DNA of 64,000 nucleotides, taken from contig NZ_CP044990.1 in NCBI RefSeq assembly GCF_009017495.1, positions 577,001 through 641,000 on the forward strand, read 5' to 3'. The translations under genes were made by a program, and so were the position numbers. Under the pieces are notes generated by a model. That model had not been told where the DNA came from. It saw only the letters and a list, made by a program, of their open reading frames with translations, and ran no database searches. The DNA comes from Deinococcus sp. AJ005. GTDB taxonomy: Bacteria; Deinococcota; Deinococci; Deinococcales; Deinococcaceae. Positions 9,746 to 18,770 of the stretch are shown in pieces; the first letter of the stretch is position 1; each line of letters starts with the position of its first letter.

Positions 9746-10041
9746 TCAGGGTGTCTGCCATCGCTCAGAGACCGTGGACAGACGAAGTTCGGGTAGGGAT
9801 TCGGGAGCGTCTGATCGACGGGTGCGGCCAGTGCGTCTGCCAGTGCGTCTGCCAGGGACAGGCAAGCCCGCCCATGCTCCAGCGGCGGCAAAAGCCCCAA
9901 AGTCACCAGGAAGTCGTAGTCGTGGGCGCAAGCCGCCCCGCGCGTCACACTGCTGAACAGATTGAGGCGCTGGACCCCGTAATCACGGGCCAGCTCGCGC
10001 AGCTTCTTCAGGTACAGGCCCGTGGGTAGGGTGGGCGGCAT
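9746..10041 (-). pseudogene. nucleotidyltransferase (MntA-like) remnant with frameshift
   Basis: From the ATG at 10041 the frame reads a small MNT-type nucleotidyltransferase: LKKLRELARDYGVQRLNLF, then a degenerate GSxxRG (SSVTRG) and an intact D-Y-D metal motif, up to PVD near 9814. In this frame it then runs on antisense into the GGDEF gene, but switching frame at about 9811-9820 gives a family-like ending (APESLPELR...) and a stop at 9746. A single frameshift therefore probably broke it. A 12-bp tandem duplication lies inside. No HEPN (MntB/HepT) partner gene is visible beside it. Confidence 0.6.
9829..9852. repeat. 12-bp tandem duplication inside the nucleotidyltransferase remnant
   Basis: CAGTGCGTCTGC occurs twice in direct succession; it is in frame and encodes a repeated LADA segment. 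It looks like slippage in a decaying gene. Confidence 0.7.
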
Positions 10042-10138
10042 GTCCACAGTCCAGGCCAACGATCTTCCTCAGTGGGCCTGGACTGAAGGGCGGTGATCAG
10101 GCCGGATTGAGTTTCCCTGGAGACACAGGACGACCTGT

Positions 10139-12208
10139 TCATCTTCCCTGAGCAGGTTGCGAGGAGACGGCGGCCCCAACAGGCCGCACCCGCACCCGCG
10201 TGTTGTGGAAGGTGCTGCCCCCACCCAGGTCCGTGAGGGTCTGGGCGGTCAGGGTATTGATGCTCTGGCCGTCCGGCGCTGACAGGCCCCACCACGTGCC
10301 CTCCACGATCACCACGCCCGGCTGCGTGGCCCCGGACACCCGCACGCGGCGCTGCACCCGGCCCACCTCAGATTCCAGCGTGGCGTGCTCGCCGTCGGTC
10401 AGCCCAGCCGCCTGCGCGTCGTCGGGGTGGATCAGGAGCTGAGGCTCGCCGCCCTCGGCGCGGGTGAGGTTGGGCAGGTTGCCGTAGGTGCTGTTCAGGA
10501 AGTGATGCGCCGGCGGGGTGAGCAGCCGCAGGGGATAGACGTCGTTCAGGGCGGCCTGCGCCTCGCGGTGAACCGGTGCGGGTGCAAGCTGCACCCGGCC
10601 ACTGGGGGTCTCCGCGCCGTGGGCATACGGCAAGAAAGGCGTGGGCAGGTTCAGGCGCACGGTGCCCTCGGCTTTCAACCTTTCCGGGGTTATTCCTTCC
10701 AGATACGGGTGGTCACTGTCCAGCACGACCCTCAGCAGTTCATCCACACTCCAGTAGACGCTCGGCTCGGTTACGCTCAGGCGGCGGGCCAGTTGCTGAA
10801 AGACCCAGGAGTTGGGCCGCGCCTCGCCGGGGGCCTCTAGTTCGGCGGGGTTGTAGCCCAGCCAGTGGTGGCCGTAACTCGTGTACACGTCGGCGTGTTC
10901 GGCAAAGGTCGTGGCGGGCAGCACGTAATCGGCCAGCCGGGCCGTCTCGGTCATGGCCTGCTCCAGCACCACCACCAGCAGGTCGGGGCGCTGAAGGCCG
11001 GCGCGCACACCGCCCGAATCTGGGGCCACCACCGCCGGGTTGCAGTTGTAGATCAGCGTGGCCCCCAGTCCGGCGGCGGGCTTCAGGGCGTCCGAGAAGG
11101 CGTTCATGTTGATGTGCGGCGTGTCCTCCCGGATCAGGTGGGCCGCGCCCAGTTGCGTGCGGTTGAGTTTGAAGGCCCCGCTGGCGCTCAGGACGCAGCC
11201 ACCCCCCGGCACGCGCCAGTCGCCGGTCAGCGCGGAGATCAGGGTGACGGCCCGCAGGTTGGTTCCGCCGTATTCGTGGCGGGTCATGCCGTAGCCCACC
11301 CGGATGTAGGTGGGCCGGGTGGTCCCGATGGCGCGGGCGAGGTCCTGCACGTCCTGCACGCTCAGGCCGGTCGTGGTGGCCGTGCGCTGCGGCGTCCACT
11401 CGCGCGCCGCCTCACGCAGCTCCTCGATGCCCTGGGTGGCCTCGGCGATGTAGGCGTCGTCGGTCCAGCCGTGGGCAAACAGCTCGTGCATCACGCCCAG
11501 CGCCAGCGCGGTGTCGCTGCCAGGCCGGATACTGAGGTGCGTGTCGGCATAGGCGGCGGTGCGGTTGCGGTACGGGTCCACGCAGATGATCCTGGCCCCG
11601 GCCTTGCGGGCCGCCGTCAGCTCGGGCGTCAGGTGGCTGTGGGTGCTCAGGCTGTTGATCCCCCACAGCACGATCAGTCGGGCGTGGCGCACGTCCGCCG
11701 GATCAACCGCGTAGCGCGCGCCGTAGCCCATGGCCCAGGCCTCGGTACCGGCGGTGGCGCAGATCGTCTCGTCCAGTTCCGGGGTGCCCAGGGCGCGGAA
11801 CAGCGCATGTACGTGCGCGCCTTCCATCAGGCCCATGGTCCCGGCGTAGTTGTAGCGCAGGATGCTCTGCGGACCGCGCGTGTCCAGCAGCGTTCTCAGG
11901 CGGGCGGCGATGTCGTCAAGCGCCGCGTCCCAGCTCACGCGCTCGAACACCGGCTCGGCGTCGGTCTTAGGGTTTATGCGCCGCAGCGGATACAGGGGAC
12001 GGTCTGGGTGGTTGGCCCGCGCCGGGTAATGCACCGTCTTGGCACAGGCAAAGCCGCGCGTGTAGGGATGTTCAGCGTCTCCCGTGACCTTCAGCATACG
12101 TTCCTGTCCGTCCTCGCCGCGCCCGAGCGTGACCCGCAGGCGGCAGGCATCGGGGCAGTCCAGCGGGCAGGTGAGCAGCACGTCGCGCGTGGGCACAGAG
12201 GCGGTCAT
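10139..12208 (-). CDS. molybdopterin-dependent oxidoreductase with [4Fe-4S] cluster
   Basis: 689 residues. The N-terminus has the cluster ligands C14, C18, C22 and C55 (CPLDCPDAC...FACAK), followed by the molybdopterin oxidoreductase domain (about 60-480) and a molydop_binding domain at the end (LRLLTPPAHHFLNSTYGNLPNL onward). There is no twin-arginine signal, so it is probably cytoplasmic. The substrate cannot be read from sequence; it belongs to the broad formate dehydrogenase/nitrate reductase/thiosulfate reductase superfamily, in the short single-subunit type found in many aerobes. A -10 box TAGACT ends 6 bases before the ATG, indicating a leaderless mRNA. Confidence 0.9.
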   Translation of the reverse strand: MTASVPTRDVLLTCPLDCPDACRLRVTLGRGEDGQERMLKVTGDAEHPYTRGFACAKTVHYPARANHPDRPLYPLRRINPKTDAEPVFERVSWDAALDDIAARLRTLLDTRGPQSILRYNYAGTMGLMEGAHVHALFRALGTPELDETICATAGTEAWAMGYGARYAVDPADVRHARLIVLWGINSLSTHSHLTPELTAARKAGARIICVDPYRNRTAAYADTHLSIRPGSDTALALGVMHELFAHGWTDDAYIAEATQGIEELREAAREWTPQRTATTTGLSVQDVQDLARAIGTTRPTYIRVGYGMTRHEYGGTNLRAVTLISALTGDWRVPGGGCVLSASGAFKLNRTQLGAAHLIREDTPHINMNAFSDALKPAAGLGATLIYNCNPAVVAPDSGGVRAGLQRPDLLVVVLEQAMTETARLADYVLPATTFAEHADVYTSYGHHWLGYNPAELEAPGEARPNSWVFQQLARRLSVTEPSVYWSVDELLRVVLDSDHPYLEGITPERLKAEGTVRLNLPTPFLPYAHGAETPSGRVQLAPAPVHREAQAALNDVYPLRLLTPPAHHFLNSTYGNLPNLTRAEGGEPQLLIHPDDAQAAGLTDGEHATLESEVGRVQRRVRVSGATQPGVVIVEGTWWGLSAPDGQSINTLTAQTLTDLGGGSTFHNTRVRVRPVGAAVSSQPAQGR

Positions 12209-12212
12209 GCCG

Positions 12213-12392
12213 GAAGTCTACGCGGCAGGACTGCAAGTTGAGCGGGGGTCCATCCTGATCCCGGAACGCTGGGATGCCGAACGCTCCTTCGCGTAGGTCT
12301 TGAGGTTCCGCTGGCTGGAACGAGATCTGGAACGGTGGCTATCGACGCTGGTCAGATTCCATGTCCTGGCAGCTGTGGACTGGCATCCACTG
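12213..12392 (+). pseudogene. transposase C-terminal remnant (IS5/DDE type) with in-frame stop
   Basis: In one frame the sequence reads ...ILIPERWDAERSFA, stop, VLRFRWLERDLERW...LVRFHVLAAV. This is the conserved end of IS5-group DDE transposases (RR/RW-x-x-ERSFAW-x-x-RFRRL-x-RDYER). The tryptophan codon after ERSFA is TAG at 12294-12296. The catalytic Asp residues and the N-terminal two thirds are missing. The fragment starts directly beside the promoter of the molybdopterin enzyme, so an insertion once sat immediately upstream of that gene. Confidence 0.7.
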
Positions 12393-12506
12393 GGCCAGTC
12401 GGTTTGCAGGAGCCACTGCGTTAGCGAGACGGGGCGTTCTGATCGTCGCCAAAATGCACGCGGCGGCGGTGCAACTTTTCCTTCCCGCACAGGGGGGCCT
12501 TTTCGT
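12393..12506. other. short stretch between transposase remnant and repeat C
   Basis: No gene or clear signal seen. It may be the rest of the decayed insertion. Confidence 0.4.
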
Positions 12507-12577
12507 GGTGGAATCCGTTTCCCTCCTCCTCAGATTTCCATCGTTTTTGCAAACGATTCAATCAGAGTCTGTATTCA
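12507..12577. repeat. palindromic dispersed repeat, copy C
   Basis: Reads GGAATCCGTTT at the left, then a core TTTCCATCGTTTTTGCAAAC nearly identical to the reverse complement of copy A, ending in AATCAGAGTCTGTATTC. It lies in the same orientation as copy B, next to the transposase remnant. Its left end is degenerate. Confidence 0.75.
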
Positions 12578-12619
12578 CCCTGCTTCTGATCCCAACTCCT
12601 TGGAACTCAGGATGAACTA

Positions 12620-12648
12620 AAAGAAAAAGTCCGTCATAGACGGACTTT
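12620..12648 (-). terminator. terminator after tRNA-Ala
   Basis: On the minus strand AAAGTCCGTC-TAT-GACGGACTTT is followed by a T-rich run, a few bases after the tRNA CCA end. Confidence 0.85.
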
Positions 12649-12651
12649 CTG

Positions 12652-12727
<76 letters not shown>

Positions 12728-12904
12728 GGACCTCTGGTCTTGCACTGCGTGCGGCCCGGCGCAACACGGGCGAAAGGGACTCTAGCATGTGCCTCACAGG
12801 CTTGCAATATGGACAGACACATGAGCTGGGGGCTGGTTTGAACGTCTATGTGCGTTTGTGGCACAGGAGGCGGGGACGGGAAGGAGTCATGGCTCTGCCC
12901 AGGC

Positions 12905-13912
12905 TTACCTGCCTGCCCCCAGCAGCGACAGCAGCAGCGCAGGCATGGCCCCGCGCACGCCCAGCGGCGAATCGGTGCCGCGCGACAGCAGCGCCACCAC
13001 TGCACCGGACTGGACATTCAATCCCAACCCGCTGCGGGTGCCGCGTGCCAGACCGTCGTGCCATCGCATCTCGCCGTCTGGGCCGGAGACCATCCAGCCG
13101 GGGGCCACGCCGCGCAGGTGGCGGGGCAGGCCCGGCGGGTTCAGGAGCGGTGGGGGCGGCGCAGCCAGCCGGGATTCGCCAAAAGTCAGCAGGTCCGCCG
13201 CCGTGCCGAATAGACCGCCTGCTCCGGCCAGTGGGCCAAACCCTGTCAAAGTGCTCCCCCCTAAAAAACCCGAGGGCCGTACCACTGCGCCCGCTGGAGT
13301 GAGGCTCACGCCCAGCCCCAGTGGTCCAGTCACCCAGTCCGTCAACGCCCGTCCATACCCTGTCGCGCTGGCTTCCTCGCCCGCCGCGTGGGCCAGGGCC
13401 AACGCCAGCAGCCCCACGCCCAGGTTGGAATACGCGAACCGGGGCTGGCGGGAAGGCTGGCTCCAGCGCCGCGCACTGGCGATCACGTCGGAGGCGCTCA
13501 TGCCGCCGTAGGGATCATAGAAACGCGTGAACACGGTCACCGCCGCCCGCGCCGGGTGCATCGGCAGGCCCGCCGTGTGGGTGGCGAGAGAGAGTGGAGT
13601 CAGGTGGGCGGGCAGACGGCGAAATGGGCCGCCCAGACTGGACGGCGGCGCATTCCAGTCCAGCCGTCCCGCGTCCACCAGCGCCCCAGCCAACGCGGAG
13701 GTAAACGGTTTGGTCACGCTGGCGAGTTCAAAAACGCCGCCCACCTCCACACCACCTAGCGGCACCAGCACCCGCTTCCCCCCGCGCGAGACCGCCAGCA
13801 TGCCGCCGCGCCGGAAGACCATTCGCGTCAGCCCCAGCAGGGGCCGGGCGTCCACCTCCAGCACCTCCGAGACGCGCGCCAGGGCCAGTCTCACGGGATC
13901 GCGGCGGAACAT
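12905..13912 (-). CDS. serine hydrolase of the beta-lactamase / class C fold
   Basis: 335 residues. The catalytic SxxK is S65-V-T-K68 in ELASVTKPFTSALA, the YxN motif is in FAYSNLG, and the third motif is an HDG variant (RWHDGLARG) in place of KTG. That set fits the AmpC-like esterase/carboxypeptidase family rather than a true antibiotic-hydrolysing enzyme. No signal peptide is evident, so it may be cytoplasmic. A TAGCCT -10 box ends 6 bases before the ATG (leaderless). It is divergent from the prolyl oligopeptidase gene, with starts only 48 bases apart. Confidence 0.9.
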   Translation of the reverse strand: MFRRDPVRLALARVSEVLEVDARPLLGLTRMVFRRGGMLAVSRGGKRVLVPLGGVEVGGVFELASVTKPFTSALAGALVDAGRLDWNAPPSSLGGPFRRLPAHLTPLSLATHTAGLPMHPARAAVTVFTRFYDPYGGMSASDVIASARRWSQPSRQPRFAYSNLGVGLLALALAHAAGEEASATGYGRALTDWVTGPLGLGVSLTPAGAVVRPSGFLGGSTLTGFGPLAGAGGLFGTAADLLTFGESRLAAPPPPLLNPPGLPRHLRGVAPGWMVSGPDGEMRWHDGLARGTRSGLGLNVQSGAVVALLSRGTDSPLGVRGAMPALLLSLLGAGR

Positions 13913-13960
13913 GGGCGCAGGCTACCCTCCGCCTGCCCCCTGCACTGTTACCCTCTACCC

Positions 13961-16057
13961 ATGCCTGATCCTTCAGAGAGTCGGCCCACCACCACCCAGC
14001 CGCCCAGCGCAGACCGCGAACCGGTTACCCACAGCATTCATGGCGAGGTCCGCCCGGATGATTACCACTGGCTCAAGACGCGCGGCAGGGCCGACGCCGG
14101 GGTACTGGGGTATCTGAACGCCGAGAATGCCCACCTGGACGTGGTGATGTCGCCGCTGCGGGGGACGCAGGAGACGATTTACAAAGAACTCCTCTCGCAC
14201 GTTCAGGAAGACGACGAGCAGCCCCCCGTGCAGGACGGCGAGTGGCACTACTTCACGCGCACCCTGGAAGGCAAAGCACATCCGGTCTTTCTGCGCCGCC
14301 CGATTGGTGGAGGCGATGAGCAGACCCTGCTGAACCTGAACGCCCTGAAAGAGCGTGAGGGCCTGGACAACGTGTGGGTCTACCTGACCCGCCCCAGCCC
14401 GGACGGGCGCTACTGGGCCTACCTGATGGATAAGACGGGCCAGGAGGTCTGGGAACTGCGCGTGCTGGACACCCAGACCGGAGAACTGGCCGAGGCCGCG
14501 CTGACGGGGATCAGTGGCTGGACGCTGGCGTGGCACGCCGACAGTTCGGCGCTGCTGTATGCCACTGAGGACGACACCCAGCGCGCCGATAAGATCTGGC
14601 GGCACACGCTGCGCCAGCCGCAGAGCGCCGACGAACTGCTGTTTCAGGAAGACGATTCCACCTTCCGCGTGGGCGCGTCACTCTCGGAGAATGGGGAAAC
14701 GCTGCTGCTGGTCAGCGAGGCCAACATGGCGCAAGAATGGCTGGCTCTGGATGCGCGCGACGTCAGCGCCCGTCCGCAGATGCTACTGCCTCGCGTGCGA
14801 GGAACAGAAGTGATGCTGGCCGACGGCGGGGATCACTGGCTGGCCCTGACAAATGCGGGCGGCGCGGAGGAATTCAAGCTGGCGCGGCTGCCCAAAGCGG
14901 CGGGGATGGACCTCAAGAACGCAGACGAGGTTGTGCCCTACACCGCCGAGCGCCACCTGACTGGCATGCACCTCTTCAAAACCCATCTGCTGCTCTCCGG
15001 GCGTGAGGGCGGATTCGCACGGTTGTGGGTGCTGCCGCGCACCGCAGACGGCTACGGCGCGGCCCGCCGGGTGGAATTCCCCGAAGACAGCTACACCGTC
15101 CGCATCGGTGGCAACCGGGTCTACGAAACCGACACGGCGCGCATTCTCTACAGCAGCCTGACCCGGCCCACCGAACATCTGGATCTAGACCTAAATACTC
15201 TGGAAACGGTGTTTGTCAAGGCCACCCCCGTCCCCGGCTATGACGCCTCCCAGTACGTCTCAGAGATGGTCTGGGCCACCGCTCCCGATGGCGAGGGGGT
15301 GCCCGTGAGCGTGGTGCGCCGCCGTGACACCGCGCTGCCCGCCCCAACACTGCTGTACGGCTACGGCAGCTATGGAATCCCGATGGACCCTGTCTTTTCC
15401 ATGACCCGGCTGCCGCTGCTAGACCGGGGCTGGGTCTGGGCCATCGCCCACATCCGGGGCGGCTCCGAGCGTGGGCGCAACTGGTACGACTCGGGGCGGC
15501 TGCAACACAAGATGAATACCTTCACTGACTTTGTGGCAGCGGGCGAACACCTCAAAGCGGCTGGCATGGCGGGCGATCTGGTGGCGATGGGCCGCAGCGC
15601 CGGCGGCCTGCTGATGGGCGCGGTGGTCAACCTGCGCCCGGACCTGTGGAAGGCGGCCTTCGTGGGTGTGCCGTTCGTGGACGTGCTGAGTACCATGCTG
15701 GACGCCAGCATCCCGCTGACCACCGGGGAATATGACGAGTGGGGCAACCCCAATGACGCGGGGGCCTATGCCGACATGCGCGCCTACAGTCCTTACGACA
15801 ACTTGAAGGCGGGCGTCTACCCGCACCTGTTCGTGTCCACCGGCCTCAACGATCCGCGCGTGGCGTACTGGGAACCGGCCAAATACGTGGCGCGGCTGCG
15901 AACGCTGGAGGAGTCTGGCAGCGGCATGCTGGTCCTCAAGACCAACATGGGCGCGGGCCACGGCGGCAGCAGCGGGCGCTACGACGCCCTGAACGAGGCG
16001 GCAGAGGAATACGCCTTCGCGCTGGCAGCGGTGGCAGGAGAATTGCAGAGCGATTGA
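13961..16057 (+). CDS. prolyl oligopeptidase family protease (oligopeptidase B-like, S9)
   Basis: 698 residues with the N-terminal beta-propeller (about 60-430) and C-terminal alpha/beta hydrolase of S9A enzymes. The propeller opens with GEVRPDDYHWLK typical of oligopeptidase B. Catalytic residues are S546 in GRSAGG, an Asp at about 631 (GLNDPRV) and H667 in GAGHGG. It should cleave short cytoplasmic peptides, after basic residues if it is a true oligopeptidase B. A TACCCT box ends 6 bases before the ATG (leaderless). Confidence 0.93.
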   Translation: MPDPSESRPTTTQPPSADREPVTHSIHGEVRPDDYHWLKTRGRADAGVLGYLNAENAHLDVVMSPLRGTQETIYKELLSHVQEDDEQPPVQDGEWHYFTRTLEGKAHPVFLRRPIGGGDEQTLLNLNALKEREGLDNVWVYLTRPSPDGRYWAYLMDKTGQEVWELRVLDTQTGELAEAALTGISGWTLAWHADSSALLYATEDDTQRADKIWRHTLRQPQSADELLFQEDDSTFRVGASLSENGETLLLVSEANMAQEWLALDARDVSARPQMLLPRVRGTEVMLADGGDHWLALTNAGGAEEFKLARLPKAAGMDLKNADEVVPYTAERHLTGMHLFKTHLLLSGREGGFARLWVLPRTADGYGAARRVEFPEDSYTVRIGGNRVYETDTARILYSSLTRPTEHLDLDLNTLETVFVKATPVPGYDASQYVSEMVWATAPDGEGVPVSVVRRRDTALPAPTLLYGYGSYGIPMDPVFSMTRLPLLDRGWVWAIAHIRGGSERGRNWYDSGRLQHKMNTFTDFVAAGEHLKAAGMAGDLVAMGRSAGGLLMGAVVNLRPDLWKAAFVGVPFVDVLSTMLDASIPLTTGEYDEWGNPNDAGAYADMRAYSPYDNLKAGVYPHLFVSTGLNDPRVAYWEPAKYVARLRTLEESGSGMLVLKTNMGAGHGGSSGRYDALNEAAEEYAFALAAVAGELQSD

Positions 16058-16104
16058 AGCCGGGGCCGGGACTGTGTGAGGGAGCTGCGGCGCTAGTCTG
16101 GCCC

Positions 16105-16806
16105 ATGCCCTCCCCCAGAAATATTCAGACCATCCGGGTTCAATCGGGAAGCCGCAGCCTGCCTGCCTATCTGGCCCGCCCTGCCCTGATGGATAGGGAC
16201 GCCCCCGGCGTGCTGGTCATCCACGAAGCGTTTGGCCTGAACGACGATATCCGGGGCATCGCGGACCGTTTCGCGCAGGCGGGTTATGTGGCGCTGGCGG
16301 TGGACCTCTTTGCCGAGCAGAACCGCGCGGTCTGCATGACCCGCATGATGTCGGGCATTTTTCTGAACTCGCTGGAGCATGCGGGGGTGCAGGACACGAA
16401 GCAGGCGCTGACCGCGCTGGGTGAGCTGGAGGGCGTGGACGCCTCGCGGCTGGGCGCGGTGGGCTTTTGCATGGGCGGCAGTCTGGCGGTGGCGATGGCC
16501 TGCACGGATGACCGCGTCAAGGCCATCGCGCCGTATTACGGCTTCAACCCGCACCCGCTGGAGGCCGTGCGGCGGGGTTGCCCGGTGGTGGGCAGCTACC
16601 CCGGCCAGGACGTGACCCGCAAGCAGGGCGAGGCGCTGCGGGACGAACTGACGGCGGCGGGCGTCCCCAACGACATCAAGATCTATGAGGGCGCGAAGCA
16701 TTCGTTCGCCAATCAGGGTCCCAACTTTGACGCGGTGGCGAGTGTGGACGCCTGGAACCGCGTGATGGCGTTTTTTGACGAGCATGTGGTGGGTGGGCAC
16801 GTCTGA
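16105..16806 (+). CDS. dienelactone hydrolase family protein
   Basis: 233 residues from the ATG at 16105, which has a TAGTCT box five bases upstream; a TTG at 16054 overlapping the previous stop is possible but less likely. The family triad is present: C122 in GFCMGG, an Asp near PGQDVT and H199 in AKHSFAN, plus the accessory Glu in VIHEAFGLN. The family hydrolyses dienelactones in chlorocatechol breakdown, but many homologues act on other esters; no aromatic-catabolism neighbours are present. Confidence 0.9.
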   Translation: MPSPRNIQTIRVQSGSRSLPAYLARPALMDRDAPGVLVIHEAFGLNDDIRGIADRFAQAGYVALAVDLFAEQNRAVCMTRMMSGIFLNSLEHAGVQDTKQALTALGELEGVDASRLGAVGFCMGGSLAVAMACTDDRVKAIAPYYGFNPHPLEAVRRGCPVVGSYPGQDVTRKQGEALRDELTAAGVPNDIKIYEGAKHSFANQGPNFDAVASVDAWNRVMAFFDEHVVGGHV

Positions 16807-16885
16807 TGTTTCACACTTCCTGCGCCGCTTCAAAGGGAAGACGCTTGGCCGCTGCCGCTGACACACCTGCTCCAGGCTCTTTGAC

Positions 16886-17824
16886 GTGACCCCCCGCCCC
16901 GTCCCCACCTTGCCCAGTCCAGCCGCCGCCACGCTGGCCCCGCTGCTGTTCGTCTTTCTGTGGAGTACCGGGTTCATCGGCACCAAGGGCGCGGCGCTGA
17001 ATGCCGATCCCTTCGCCTTCTTGAGCGTGCGCTTCGTGCTGGCGGCGCTGCTGATGGCCGGGCTGACGCTGGCGCTGCGCGCCCCGTGGCCGCGAGGGCG
17101 CGCACAATGGACGCAGGCGGCAGTGAGCGGGTTATTGCTGCACGCCGGGTATCTGGGGGCCGTGACCTACGGCATCGCGCAGCATCTGCCCGCCGGGGTG
17201 ATGTCGGTGATCGTGGGGCTGCAACCGCTGCTGACGGGCCTGTTGTCGGGGCCACTGCTGGGCGAGTCGGTCAGCACCCGGCAGTGGGCGGGCCTGGGCC
17301 TGGGCTTCGTGGGCGTGGTGCTGGTGGTTCTGGGGCGCGCACCGGGGGGAGGCGCGTACACGACTCCGGCCCTGCTGGCGGCGCTGTTTGCCTTGCTGGC
17401 CACCACGCTGGGCACGCTGTATCAGCGGCGTTCGGGGGCGGACGTTCCATTGCTGGGCGGCACGGCGGGGCAGTACGCGGCCAGTGCCGTCGCCATGCTG
17501 ACCCTAACGGCCCTTCACGGCGGCGCATATATCCACTGGAACACGGAATTTATCGTCTCGCTGGTCTGGCTCACGCTGGCGCTATCGGTTGGGGCGATCC
17601 TGCTGCTGCTCACCCTGATTCGCCGGATGCCCGCCGCCCGCGTGAGCAGCCTGTTCTATCTGGTACCGCCGCTGGTGGTCATCGAAGCGTATTTCCTGTA
17701 CGGCGAACGCCTGAGTGCTCTGGCGCTGGTGGGCCTGCTGGGCTGCGTGGGCGGCGTGCTGCTGGCCAGTGTGACGCCGGGGGCAAAGGGGGCTTTCGCA
17801 CGGAGGCGGGTAGGGTACAAGTAA
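16886..17824 (+). CDS. DMT-superfamily exporter (EamA domains)
   Basis: 312 residues, ten predicted membrane helices arranged as two EamA repeats (about 15-150 and 160-300). The N-terminal FVFLWSTGFIGTKGA and the repeat boundary GLGLGFVGVVLVVLG are typical of the RhaT/EamA family. It probably exports an amino acid or other metabolite. The start is GTG at 16886, with no strong ribosome site. Confidence 0.88.
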   Translation: MTPRPVPTLPSPAAATLAPLLFVFLWSTGFIGTKGAALNADPFAFLSVRFVLAALLMAGLTLALRAPWPRGRAQWTQAAVSGLLLHAGYLGAVTYGIAQHLPAGVMSVIVGLQPLLTGLLSGPLLGESVSTRQWAGLGLGFVGVVLVVLGRAPGGGAYTTPALLAALFALLATTLGTLYQRRSGADVPLLGGTAGQYAASAVAMLTLTALHGGAYIHWNTEFIVSLVWLTLALSVGAILLLLTLIRRMPAARVSSLFYLVPPLVVIEAYFLYGERLSALALVGLLGCVGGVLLASVTPGAKGAFARRRVGYK

Positions 17825-18227
17825 ACGTTAAGGAGTCGAAGAGCTTTCCTGACTTGCTCGGCAGGCTGGATGATGCACACAAACCTCTGCCCCCCGTACT
17901 TGATATTGAGGGAATTCAAACTGTCATGTGGAGCCCCGACAGCTTCAACCAAGCAGCAACCGAAGGCCGTCGGGCGCGCAGCGGACGGGCCGCATTCAGC
18001 GTGCCGGAGCCGAGCATCAGACCCGGATATCGCCGTCCACTCCCGCCGCCCATATCCGAGAACTCATGCCCAGTGCAACGTTGGCTCCCCCTGCCCCCTG
18101 GGGTAGGGGGCTGGGGGGCGGGGCTGCCCGAAAGACATCCTGGTCCAAAATCTCCCCGCCAGCATCCAGCGCTTCGGAGGGAGGGTGCGTATCACCGTCC
18201 CCGCCCCTTTACCTCGGGCGTAGTCTC
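17825..18227. other. intergenic region with G/C-tract hairpin
   Basis: No gene is convincing. At about 18086-18119 a CCCCCTGCCCC / GGGGTAGGGGG near-palindrome is followed by more G-tracts, giving a stable hairpin between the convergent exporter and DUF454 genes. It may act as a bidirectional terminator or a G-quadruplex. Confidence 0.45.
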
Positions 18228-18641
18228 TTACCGCTTTGTGGGTACCCGCAGGCAGATGTAGTAAATCCCGAACAGCCCCACCAGCACCCAGCCCACCTGC
18301 CCCACCAGCACCGGAATGCGGCCCAAGCTGAAGCTGACCGCCACGGCGATGCAGGTGCAGGCGATCCACTTGGCACGCAGGGGCATACCCAGGCCGTCGC
18401 GGTAATCCTGAACCAGTTGCCCGATCACCGGGCGCGACAGCAGCCACGCCTCCCAGCGCGGATCGCCCCGCGCGAAACTGGCGGCGGCCAGCACGAACCA
18501 CACCGTTCCCGGAAAACCGGGCAGCACCAGCCCCACGAAACCAACTGCGCACAGCACGAAGCCCAGCGCCACCCACAACGGCTTGACCGGGCGAGAGGGA
18601 GTCTCGGCCTGCGACAGGGATGTGGAGGAGGGCGGCGTCAT
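18228..18641 (-). CDS. YbaN-like inner-membrane protein (DUF454)
   Basis: 137 residues with three to four membrane helices. The DUF454 hallmarks are LGFVLCAVGFVGLVLPGFPGT near the start, the ARGDPRWEAWLL segment and the GMPLRAKW motif. The function of the family is unknown. The ATG at 18641 is preceded by GAAGGTG; a GTG one codon upstream is possible. A TAGACT box lies 12 bases before the ATG. Confidence 0.85.
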   Translation of the reverse strand: MTPPSSTSLSQAETPSRPVKPLWVALGFVLCAVGFVGLVLPGFPGTVWFVLAAASFARGDPRWEAWLLSRPVIGQLVQDYRDGLGMPLRAKWIACTCIAVAVSFSLGRIPVLVGQVGWVLVGLFGIYYICLRVPTKR

Positions 18642-18770
18642 CACCTTCAGATTAGTCTATCCGGCAGTATTTTTCCGGGCCTATCGTTACTTCCCTGTGG
18701 TTTCGCGGCCTGCCGCCATCGGGTATGCCATGCTTTGCTGGCGAATGGGTCTTCCCTCAGCGCCCTGCCC

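Noticed and set aside
10865..12241. Long plus-strand frame opposite the molybdopterin oxidoreductase
   Set aside because: A GC-rich shadow of a well-supported gene, without ribosome site or family signal.
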